DNA from: Auxenochlorella pyrenoidosa
Lineage: Eukaryota; Chlorophyta; Trebouxiophyceae; Chlorellales; Chlorellaceae
Length of the DNA: 12,591 nucleotides
Assembly: GCA_001430745.1 (NCBI GenBank)
Contig: KQ482032.1
Location: 1,114,404-1,126,994, forward strand
Reading direction: 5' to 3'
Part shown: positions 1 to 10,573 of the stretch, piece after piece
Position numbering within the stretch: the first letter of the stretch is position 1
How the letters are laid out: each line of letters begins with the position of its first letter
Position numbers and translations under genes: made by a program
The notes under the pieces: model-generated
Seen by the model: the letters and a program-made list of their open reading frames with translations, nothing else
What the model was told of the DNA's origin: nothing
The model's database searches: none

Positions 1-318
1 GAGCTGCTGGCGCTGGCGGACGAGGCAGGGGCATCCCAGACCTGGGCCATTGGCAGGGACACACGGCAGGAGTTGTCACAGCCTGGACGCACCAGCAATG
101 ACACTCACGCCGCAAAGTGGCAGCCTCCTGCTTGGCAGACACGCAGACAAGCTGCCCTCCCTCACCTTGAACTGTTTCAGCCGCCGGAGCTGCGCCGCCA
201 AGCCTGCCGGGCTGAAGGGTGTTTGTGCTGCGCTGGCTGCTGCCAAGCTGCGGAGCGGGCGGGGCCGCGCCGCCTGCACGGTTGGGAACGCGGTGCTGCG
301 CAGCGCCAGGCGCGCCAT
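1..318 (-). CDS. 5' end of a minus-strand gene with organelle-type presequence (partial)
   Basis: Proposed exon 1 runs from 318 down to 166 (51 codons, phase 0) and ends at a GTGAGG donor. A 124-base intron follows (165-42), and exon 2 starts at 41 after a CAG acceptor and runs off the window edge. The first 51 residues, beginning MARLALRSTAF, contain no Asp or Glu, nine Arg/Lys and many Ala/Ser, which is typical of a mitochondrial or plastid presequence. The next residues read VWDAPASSAS. A second in-frame ATG at 366 would add 16 residues, also acid-free; I prefer 318 because the recognisable presequence pattern begins there and G follows the ATG. The mature protein lies outside the window, so its function cannot be named. 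The gene diverges from the JmjC gene. The plus strand over this stretch is also open but shows no recognisable protein. Confidence 0.42.
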
Positions 319-1127
319 CGCTGCTTTGCACTGTCGGACGGTACAGACAGGGCGGGACGGGAGCAAGGAAGACGCCTCACCCCGCTGGCCAGGTTGAAGA
401 GGGCTCGCACCGAGCCTTCCTGCTACACCAGCAGCTCTGGCCAGTTATGCGTGATGTAGCAGGCAATGCCAACACCCCATCGGCCATGCTAGGGCTCCAT
501 GCAGCGTGCTGTGGTGCAGCTCGCGCCGCACACTTGCTGTTGGACCGATTCGTCTCCTTGTGGAAGCAAATTGAGTTGTCAATTGCCGGCAGCTCAGCCG
601 GCCAGCACGTCTGCTGACGCGCCCTTCGGTGTGCCACCTTTCTGGACAATCAGCCCCACTTTAGCCTCCTCCCTTGCGCCTTCACTGCCACGCACCAGGG
701 TTGCGACAGCACGCGCGTGCCCAAGGGGCGACGCGGCCGGGAAGTCTTCAGAGGAGGTGTGTTCAAGTGCAGGTGCTGTCGGCGGGACATTCCGGAGTCC
801 TGCTGGACACCCAGGCCCTCCCCGCACAATTGAAGGCCAAACGGACAGGCTCCGTGTTTCTGGGCCGGCCAAACCACGCTCCAGGTCCTGGCAGCCTGGT
901 TGCTGGGTGGCGCCTCCGCCTCCGTTGCCAGCAGTTGCGCAGCAGCAGGAGGCTCCTTAGGCCGCTTGGCCCAAGGCCACTTCCCAATTTGCAGTAGAAA
1001 CTGCATTATGCAGTGACAGTGGGCCACTTGCTGGATGCCCAGTGGCCGGCCGCACAGGATCCAGCCGTCGGCCGCCCCACCCGCTTGTGTCGGCCCCAAC
1101 CGCTCACGTGCCCTGCAGGCCAGCAGC
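319..1127. promoter_or_regulatory. Divergent intergenic region between the presequence gene and the JmjC gene
   Basis: About 800 bases separate the proposed minus-strand start at 318 from the JmjC start at 1128, so promoters and 5' UTRs of both genes should lie here. I see no convincing TATA box. Short inverted repeats sit near the JmjC side: CTTGG-C-CCAAG at 965-975 and the palindrome cluster at 991-1014. Open frames here have no recognisable content. A noncoding 5' exon for either gene cannot be excluded; CTGCAG at about 1113-1118 could serve as an acceptor. Confidence 0.45.
991..1014. repeat. Palindrome cluster upstream of the JmjC gene
   Basis: ACTGCAT-T-ATGCAGT at 1000-1014 is a perfect 7+1+7 inverted repeat. 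It is preceded at 991-995 by GCAGT, giving alternating GCAGT / ACTGC / GCAGT within 24 bases. It lies about 114 bases before the proposed ATG, so it could be a dimeric transcription factor site or a 5' UTR hairpin. The role is inference. Confidence 0.5.
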
Positions 1128-4100
1128 ATGAAGCTGAGCGAGGACAACGCGTGCCCAACCTTTCGGCCCACACGGGCAGCGTTTGAGCGGCCCTTCTGCG
1201 AGGTAGGCGACGCTGGGGGAGCAGGCCCGTGGCAGACTTGCTGCAGCCAGCACCCTGCTGCAGCCCTGCCCGTGAGCAGCCTCAGGCTTGCCCTCCAACC
1301 CGCGCCTGCTCTCTACCTGCCATTGCAGTATGTGTCGGAGATCTTCAGGAAGCACCCCGACCTTGCCTGCTTCAAGGTGGGGATTGCAGGGCGCGCGGTG
1401 CTCTGCTGCGGCGCCTGCTGTGCTGACAAGTGGCTATTGCCCCGCGGCACCGCCCTGGACTGGGAGCCCATGGAGCCTGAGAACCAGCGGTCCCACCCCC
1501 GCCTGGTGTCAACCTCTGGCAGCGCGCTCCGAGTGGCCGACTCTGAGCCAGGGCATCGCCCCTCCTGGCTGGCCGCAGGTTATCCCGCCAAAGGGGTGGG
1601 CCCCACGGCGCCGCACCCCCGACCTCTCCAAAATCCGCATCAACACGCCCATCAAGCAGCATGTCTTTGGCAAGAGCGGATCGTATGTGTGCATCCTGGA
1701 AGAGCAGCGGGTGAGGGCCTGGAGGGGGGGTTGTGGGTGGGGGGCCTTGCGCCCTAGTGCAGCCGCTGCTGCAGGCTTGCTGCTGCTGAGAGGCTGCTTC
1801 AGCTGCTGCCGTCAAGCTCCTGCCGTTGCGCCAGCGAGTGCATGGCTTGATGCTGCATGTATCCTCCTGCCCTGCTTCAGGGGATGACCGCCGCCGAATT
1901 CAAGCGCATCTCGGAGCGCCCAGACCACCAGCCGCCCTCCAAAGGCCACCGCGGCGCCAGGTGGGACCTGCAGCGCACGAGCGCTCCCTTTGCCTGCCCA
2001 TGCGGGCAGCGACAAACCTGCGCACCTGCAGGGGAGACCTTCTGGGAGAGGGCCCACGACGGCCCCGAGCCCGCCTGCGCTTCCGAGCTGCCGCCACCCA
2101 TCTGCTGCTTTCCCTCTGCCTGCCGATCCGCAGCGACAGCCAGGACGAGGTGAATGAGCGCGCCTTTTGGAGCGGCCTGACCAACAGCCCGCCGCTGTAC
2201 GGCGCCGACACGCCGGTGTCGCTGTTTGACGAGAAGCTGCCCTTTGGGTGGAACCTGCGGCGCCTGGGGTGCATGCTGCAGGACCCGCGCTACGACGTGC
2301 CCAACATCCCCGGTGAGCCGCCGGCCCCAGGGTCGGGGGGCCCAGGCTTGCCCGTGGCTGCGCACACTGTGCAGCCGCGCTGTGTCGGGCAGCGCCCTGT
2401 GTCTGCTGCCCCGGGAGCTCACATATGTTGGGGTGTTTAAGTTGGAGCGGAGCCGGCAGGGACAGGTGTCCCCCATGCCCTGGCGATGCTTTGTAGCGGT
2501 GCGCACCTGGGTGCCGGGTTCCGCCCAGCGGCTCTCGCCCTACAGTGCGCCCCGTCCTGACCGGCTCATCTTCCCCCTTTGCTGCCCCACAGGCGTCACC
2601 TCGCCCATGACCTACTTTGGCATGTGGAAAAGCTTCTTCGGGTGCGGCGGACGCCTATGTGGTGGCCCAACGCCTGGCCTGCTGCCCTGTGACTGCGGCC
2701 TGCCGCCCTGGTCACATGCGCGCCCTTGCTGCGCCTCGCGCCAGCCTGGCCCCCCACCCTCTCCTGGTGCCCGCAGGTGGCACAAGGAGGACATTGACCT
2801 GTTCAGCATCAACTACCTGCACTTTGGCGCCCCCAAGGTGCCTGCCACGCTGGGGGAGCCCGTGCATGCAGCTGGGCGCTGCTATGGGTGGTGCTGCCCT
2901 CATGGCCGTAGGCAAGGGCCGCAGACGACTTTGGCCAGCGCACTCCTCGCTGCCTTCACAGCGACGTTGACCGGCCCTCGTGCTCCGCCTTGTCCCCTGT
3001 GGTACTGCAGATCTGGTACTGCGTCAGCCCCAAGGACAACCCCAAGTTTGAGGCGATGGCGCAGGCGCTGTACCCCGACCTGTACCGAGGCTGCCACGGC
3101 TTCATGCGGCACAAGGTGGGCGCTGGGCGGTGGGGCGGGGGCTGAAGGCTTCCACGGGGGCTGCCTGTGCTGTGAGCGCTGCTCATGCAGGCCTGGTCTT
3201 TATGCTGGCGGTGGCACTGCAGGCTCGCTGCCCGAGGCTCACTTAGCCTCCCCCACACCCACCCACCCACCCACGTCACCCGCAGGACATCATGATCTCG
3301 CCCAAGGTGCTGCGCCAGTACAACGTGCCGTACGTGCAGGCCAGGCAGGAGGCGGGGGAGTTCATCGTGCTCAACGCCGCCGCCTTCCACGCCGGCTTCA
3401 ACTGCGGCTTCAACTGCGCGGGTGCGTGGGGGTGGGGGGTGGGGGTGGGCGGCGGCCGTGTGGGTGCGTGCGCGGGTGTGGATGGTGTCGTGCGTCCCTT
3501 GGAGGGTGGTCAACTGGGGGACCATAGGGTGTTGTGTTCCCTCGTCAGGCGATGCCTTGCCAGGCATGAGCCCCACCCAGAACAGAACATGAACAATTGG
3601 CAGGGAGCAGCAGATTTTTGGGGAGTTAGTTCTGCAGGGGTGCAAGCAACAAGTGCTTGTGGTCCCTGTTCACCTCCCAGGGCCCCTGGGCGCCTCCAGT
3701 ATTTGCGCCTCAGCACCGTTTTGGAGGCCCGTCGGCCGGACCGGCACTGCACCCCCCGTCCTGCGCACCGGCAGTTCTCAACGTCCTCACCCGCCCGCCC
3801 GGCTCCCCCCCCCATCTGCAGAGGCGGTCAACTTTGCAATGGAGCAGTGGCTGGAGGTGGGGTGCGCCGCGGTGCCCTGCACCTGCTCCTGCCTGCCCGA
3901 CGGCGTGGCGCTCGACATGGGCATCTTCCTGCCAGAGCTGCGGGAGGGCTCGTCAGGTGGGTGCACCACAGCGCACTCGGTGGCACATGATGCGTCGGTT
4001 AGGTCATGGGGCTGGTGCTTCGTCTGGGCACTTGTCCACCCTCCTGGCACTGGTGGCGTCGGCAAGCCGGGCGGGCCGGGCCGGGGGCACATGCCGTACC

Positions 4101-5431
4101 TCTGCCCGCAGTTTTCTCATGGCTCACCTTTGATGGTTTGTATCTCATCCTGCGCTTGGCCTGCAGATGAGGAGGAGGACAGCGAGGAGGACAGCGAGGA
4201 GGAGGAGAGTGAGGAGGAGGAGGAGGAGGAGCGGCCGGCGACTCGGCGACGCACGGCGGCGGGAGCAGCAGCTGGGCGCAGTCGGGGGGGCCCCGCCGGG
4301 GCCGGCCGCGGCCGCAAGGCTGCTGCCGCTGACAGCGAGGGAAGCGAGGAGGAGGAGGAGGAGGAAGGGTCGGATGAAGAGTCTGAAGACGGGGAGGAGA
4401 GCGGCAGCGACAGCGGCACACCGGCGCGGCCAGCGCCCAAGCGGCGGCGCGGCTCTGCGGCTGCCCTCAAGCCCATGCCCATGCGGCCTGCAACACGGGT
4501 GCCGGATGTCGTCAAGGCGACGCGGGTGAGGAAAACACCGGGGCAAGCACCCTGGTGCCCTGCCCCTTGCAAGGTCCTGGCCCGCTGCTGCGCATGGGGC
4601 CTGTTGTGCCATGGAGTATTGGCTGTTGCCTGCCAGCGCCCTGATCGAGGTGCAGCTTCTGTGCTTGGCAGGCATGTGGCCTGCAGGTCTTGCATCCGCG
4701 CACAGCTGCCCACTGTTCTCTGCCCCGCCCATTCGCAGGCTCGGCGCGCGCCCCGCACAGCTGGCACCCCCGAGTGGGGCAAGCTGGCGGAGGACCGACC
4801 GCTGGCGGTGGTGGAGCGGGACGAGCAGACGCGGCAGGTGTGTGTATGTGTGTGTGTGAGGGCGGAGGGGGGTTGTTCACACCTGGGGCGGCTGGGGGGC
4901 GGCAGCGCCACGGTCCTGGCGTGCACGCTCTTGGCCGCTGCTGGCAGCTTGCCCGCTGACCCCGCTGCTGGGCTGCACCCTCCTGCCCCCCGCGCCTTGC
5001 AGCTCAAGTTCAGCCTGTGCCACCGGCTGGACAGGCCCTCGAGCAAGCCTGGGGCGATGTGGGTGGGCGTGCTGAGGGCGGGCGATGACGGCCTGTTCAG
5101 GTGTGGGGGTTGGGTTGGGTTGGGGGGAGTGACTCTTGCACCCCCCATCCTTGTGCTTCTTAGCTGGGGCTGCGCCGCACAGCGCGTTGCAATGAGTATG
5201 TGTCATGCTGACCCCGGTCGCTCAGCCCCGATCGACGGCTCTCACACTGCCCGCCCGCCTCCCTGTGTGCCCCGCCGCAGGCCGCAGGGCGCGCCCAAGC
5301 TGTTGCAGCTGGGCGTGCAGTACCCGCGGGTGGTGCGTGTGCGCGCCGAGTGGCAGCCGCCCGAGGGGCGCAAGCGTGCGGGCGGCTGGGCGCTCAAGAC
5401 CAAGCAGGAGCGCATCCTCATGGACGTGTGA
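1128..5431 (+). CDS. KDM4: KDM4/JHDM3-type JmjN-JmjC histone lysine demethylase, 14 exons
   Basis: Predicted Fe(II)/2-oxoglutarate-dependent nuclear demethylase acting on methylated histone H3 lysine (K9 and/or K36 by family). Exons: 1128-1202, 1329-1376, 1579-1710, 1881-1960, 2134-2312, 2593-2641, 2777-2837, 3011-3115, 3286-3421, 3822-3956, 4167-4525, 4739-4837, 5003-5100, 5281-5431; 568 residues. JmjN spans about residues 9-52 (CPTFRP... VIPPKGW). The JmjC core ends near 312: iron ligands H190, E192 and H278; cofactor residues Y179, N200 and K208; zinc ligands C236, H242, C308 and C310. All sit at human KDM4A position +2, which supports the splicing. Residues 290/291 are Ala-Val where KDM4A has Ser-Thr. 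Residues 334-453 are acidic Ser/Glu runs with basic patches (PKRRRG at 424), and 454-568 are unrecognised. No PHD, Tudor or zinc-finger reader is seen. I start at 1128, just before JmjN; an in-frame ATG at 1035 would add 31 residues. Some small exons could be misjudged. Confidence 0.88.
1711..1748 (+). other. G-run tract at the 5' end of JmjC intron 3
   Basis: Directly after the GTGAGG donor there are several G-runs of three or more separated by short spacers, ending near GGGGGG at about 1739-1744. It could form a G-quadruplex in the pre-mRNA or act as a G-run splicing enhancer (inference). The same arrangement recurs in other introns here. Confidence 0.4.
3254..3274 (+). repeat. ACCC tetranucleotide repeat before the JmjC exon 9 acceptor
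   Basis: About five consecutive CACCC/ACCC units lie just upstream of the CGCAG acceptor at 3281-3285. They form a C-rich polypyrimidine-like tract. The same intron (3116-3285) begins with G-rich sequence, so the two ends could pair or fold separately. Confidence 0.7.
3422..3480 (+). other. G-rich tract at the 5' end of JmjC intron 9
   Basis: The 400-base intron 9 (3422-3821) opens with a donor GTGCGT, then GGGGG-T-GGGGGG-T-GGGGG-T-GGG. This fits the classic four-tract G-quadruplex pattern on the sense strand. This is the longest intron of the gene and carries the last splice before the second half of the zinc site. Confidence 0.6.
4167..4410 (+). repeat. GAG-rich coding repeat for the acidic tail of the demethylase
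   Basis: Two purine-rich blocks inside exon 11 (about 4167-4232 and 4335-4410) are imperfect GAG/GAC/AGC codon runs. They encode Glu/Asp/Ser stretches at residues 334-355 and 389-416. Between and after them are Arg/Lys-rich pieces (RRRTAAG, GRGRK, PKRRRG). Ser followed by acidic residues makes many potential casein kinase 2 sites, and PKRRRG is a plausible nuclear localisation signal. Such repeats are prone to length change. Confidence 0.75.
4838..4858 (+). repeat. GT dinucleotide microsatellite overlapping the intron 12 donor
   Basis: A nearly perfect (GT)n run with one interrupting A begins exactly at the donor after CGGCAG. It offers several tandem GT dinucleotides, so the exact 5' splice site could slip by two or more bases. 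The chosen site at 4838 keeps phase with exon 13. Confidence 0.75.
5101..5128 (+). other. G-quadruplex-type tract at the 5' end of JmjC intron 13
   Basis: Four G-runs at 5105-5109, 5112-5114, 5117-5119 and 5122-5127 are each separated by TT, immediately inside the donor. This is a textbook short-loop quadruplex pattern. It resembles (TTGGG)n but is not the plant/algal telomere unit TTTAGGG. Confidence 0.6.
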
Positions 5432-5993
5432 CAGCCATCACTGGCCTGCCCGGCCGGCAGCCCGTTGAGCAGGGCCACCCTGCTGTTGCCACACCCGGCC
5501 AAGCAGGCTGCTCCCCATGCGGTCCACAACGCCAGGAGAGCGCAAGCGCGAGCATCCACCTGACCGACCCCGTGCCTTAAGACCTGTCCTGACCGAGCCT
5601 CGAGCTTACTGGCTGAGCAGCGGCTGTGGTGTGCGTGCGACACTGCCGATCCCTCCAATCTTTCGTTGCTCTTCCTCCCCCCATCTTACCTTTGCACCCC
5701 TTTGTGTTCGACGTCAGCTTTTGTTGCCTGCCTCGCTTTGCCCTGTGTTCATCTGCCCCATTTGCATGTATCAGTAGTGACAATCCTGGGAACGGGGTGC
5801 CAGGCGCTCGGCCCTTAGCCAGCCCTCCTCCCAACACCATTCTTTTCTTCTACCCGCTGTCCTCCTTGGGCAAATTTACGTCTCTTCTCTATCGTACACT
5901 TGCTGTGCATGTGTCCAGCCCGTTGATGTGCGTGTGCCAGCACTGTTTCTTGCTGGGGGCTTGATAGCATCTTCCCTGCCTCAAAACTCCGCA

Positions 5994-5998
5994 TGTAA
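5994..5998 (+). terminator. Candidate TGTAA polyadenylation signal for the JmjC gene
   Basis: TGTAA is the usual polyadenylation signal of green algae. This is the first copy I found on the plus strand after the stop at 5431. It gives a 3' UTR of about 580 bases if cleavage follows 10-20 bases downstream. Confidence 0.5.
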
Positions 5999-6056
5999 CA
6001 CCACTGCAGACTCCAAGGCTTCCTGCGGGGGCAGCCAACCAGTGCCATCTCTGGAT

Positions 6057-6075
6057 TGCAGCAGAGTCTGCTGCA
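6057..6075. repeat. Perfect 9+1+9 palindrome upstream of the PLP-enzyme gene
   Basis: TGCAGCAGA-G-TCTGCTGCA is a perfect inverted repeat with one central base, about 330 bases before the proposed ATG at 6405. It may be a symmetrical protein-binding site or a small hairpin in the 5' UTR. CAG/CTG richness makes a chance origin somewhat more likely here than for random sequence. Confidence 0.55.
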
Positions 6076-6404
6076 GCTTCATGCAGATGGACGACGCAGC
6101 AGCGCGGCAGCGTGCACAGGGCAGCACCCCAACCCCCATCCCCCCCTACAGGCGCTGCTAGCTTACAACCTACACATTTCCAGGCACCGATTCTTCGGAG
6201 GCTCCCACGGCCTGCTTTGGCCCGCCCGTCGCACCTTTGGGGTTGATACCGCCGCACCTTCTGCTCTCGGTGCAACCCATATTTTCGCTTCCCAAAGCTC
6301 CTCCTTGCGAACAGTCAGGCCCACTCACCTCTGCGTCATAGCGGTGGAACCTAGGGCAACGGCTTTGCGCTCTGGTCCACCTAGTTTGTGCGCTTGACTC
6401 CAGG

Positions 6405-9746
<3,342 letters not shown>

Positions 9747-9868
9747 GCAGGTGACTGGCGGCAGCTGCGGCCCGCTGGCGAGACGCTGCATGCTCTTGGT
9801 CCTTCTTGTACCATACCCCCCACCGTAACGCCCTGGACCAATCTCTGGCACGTACCCTCGACTGCAAC

Positions 9869-9887
9869 CCACCAATATTATTGGTGG
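9869..9887. repeat. Perfect 9+1+9 palindrome with back-to-back CCAAT motifs
   Basis: CCACCAATA-T-TATTGGTGG is a perfect inverted repeat that places CCAAT and its complement ATTGG face to face. It lies 123 bases after the AGXT2L stop. It could be a hairpin in that 3' UTR or a symmetrical CCAAT-type element for the downstream gene. GCAAC flanks it closely on both sides. Confidence 0.6.
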
Positions 9888-10165
9888 CAACATCACACGC
9901 AAACCATACCTCCGCCAAGAAATTTCATCCCCGACTCTTTCAAACCTTCCGCCTCCGTATTCTTTTCTACGGTTCTCAGCACTGAAGTTGTTCCGCCCCC
10001 TTTTGGCGCCTGCCTTGCCTTTTGATACCTTTTGCGAATCTCTTCCCAGCAACGTGTACTATCAACGCTCTGTCCTCCCACGCGCCAAGCAAATTGCGCC
10101 TCTCCCAACCTGCTGGATGTTTGCGTCTTAATCTCTGGCCCCTTTTGCGCATGGTCCCTGCCTTT

Positions 10166-10170
10166 TGTAA
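10166..10170 (+). terminator. Candidate TGTAA polyadenylation signal for the AGXT2L-like gene
   Basis: This is the first plus-strand TGTAA I found after the stop at 9746, giving a 3' UTR of about 420-440 bases. It sits in the A+T-rich part of the intergenic stretch, as expected for green-algal 3' ends. Confidence 0.55.
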
Positions 10171-10573
10171 AAGCTTTCATTACCACATTACAAAGGAAAG
10201 GGTTATAGAATGAAAGGGACGGAGAGGCAGAAGAGGATGGCCAGCTAGCAGCCGGAAGGTGCTCGTGTGCTGTGAAGGCTCTGGAGAGACTTGCGTGTGA
10301 GACAAGTAGGAGACAGGCGCAGGGGCCATATGATATCAGTATGTATGCACTGGTTTGTCGTGCTCCAAGGAGTGGCGACAAGCCAAGGCTGCAGGGTGTC
10401 TCCGCCACGGCATGCACGACGGCCGCCGCCTTCAAGGCTGGCTGTGCAGCCTGCGCCGTCCTCTTGAGGCCTGTCGTTACTTCCCTCTCGGATCTCGTGA
10501 CCGTCGAGTACAGCGTCTTCAGGCCTCCTTCTAGCGACAGTCGGGGGACTCCGCGCAGCCCGCAGCCGCAGCC

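Larger units (their letters stand above)
5432..6404. other. 3' UTR of the JmjC gene and upstream region of the PLP-enzyme gene
   Basis: This gap of about 970 bases is less G+C-rich and more T-rich in its middle part than the coding DNA. The first part, to about 6010, is probably JmjC 3' UTR ending after TGTAA at 5994. The remainder should hold the promoter and 5' UTR of the downstream gene, including the perfect palindrome at 6057-6075. Frames here have no recognisable protein, and I see no RNA gene. Confidence 0.5.
9747..10573. other. 3' UTR of the AGXT2L-like gene and upstream region of the RBM22-like gene
   Basis: The stretch at 9830-10210 is clearly more A+T-rich than its surroundings, as expected for UTR/intergenic DNA. 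It contains the CCAAT/ATTGG palindrome at 9869-9887, a TGTAA at 10166 and a weak TATA-like GGTTATAGAATG at 10200-10211. The remaining 360 bases before the RBM22 start have no recognisable protein in any frame. The long minus-strand frame across this region looks like an artefact. Confidence 0.5.

Noticed and set aside
50..459. Plus-strand frames near the left edge as the last exon of an upstream gene
   Set aside because: Cys/Arg/Ala-rich low-information sequence with no family resemblance; the minus-strand presequence with a matched splice is the better reading.
1035..1757. Plus-strand frame suggesting a 31-residue N-terminal extension and read-through of intron 1
   Set aside because: Exon 1 ends at a good donor and JmjN continues only after splicing. 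The extra 31 residues are low-complexity and uncertain, so the start next to JmjN was preferred.
5105..5127. Telomere-like repeat (TTGGG)n
   Set aside because: The unit is not TTTAGGG, the run is only a few units long, and it sits at a splice donor, so a G-run/quadruplex reading is simpler.
4117..5148. 343-codon minus-strand Ser/Pro/Leu-rich frame
   Set aside because: It is the complement of the GAG repeat (giving Ser/Leu runs) and of neighbouring introns; a shadow of the acidic exon.
3653..5431. 592-codon uninterrupted plus-strand frame as a single-exon gene
   Set aside because: It contains the true exons 10-14 of the demethylase but also four intervals with GT...AG borders and non-protein-like sequence, and its first part is intron 9. 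The spliced model fits the family; the open frame reflects 3n introns in G+C-rich DNA.
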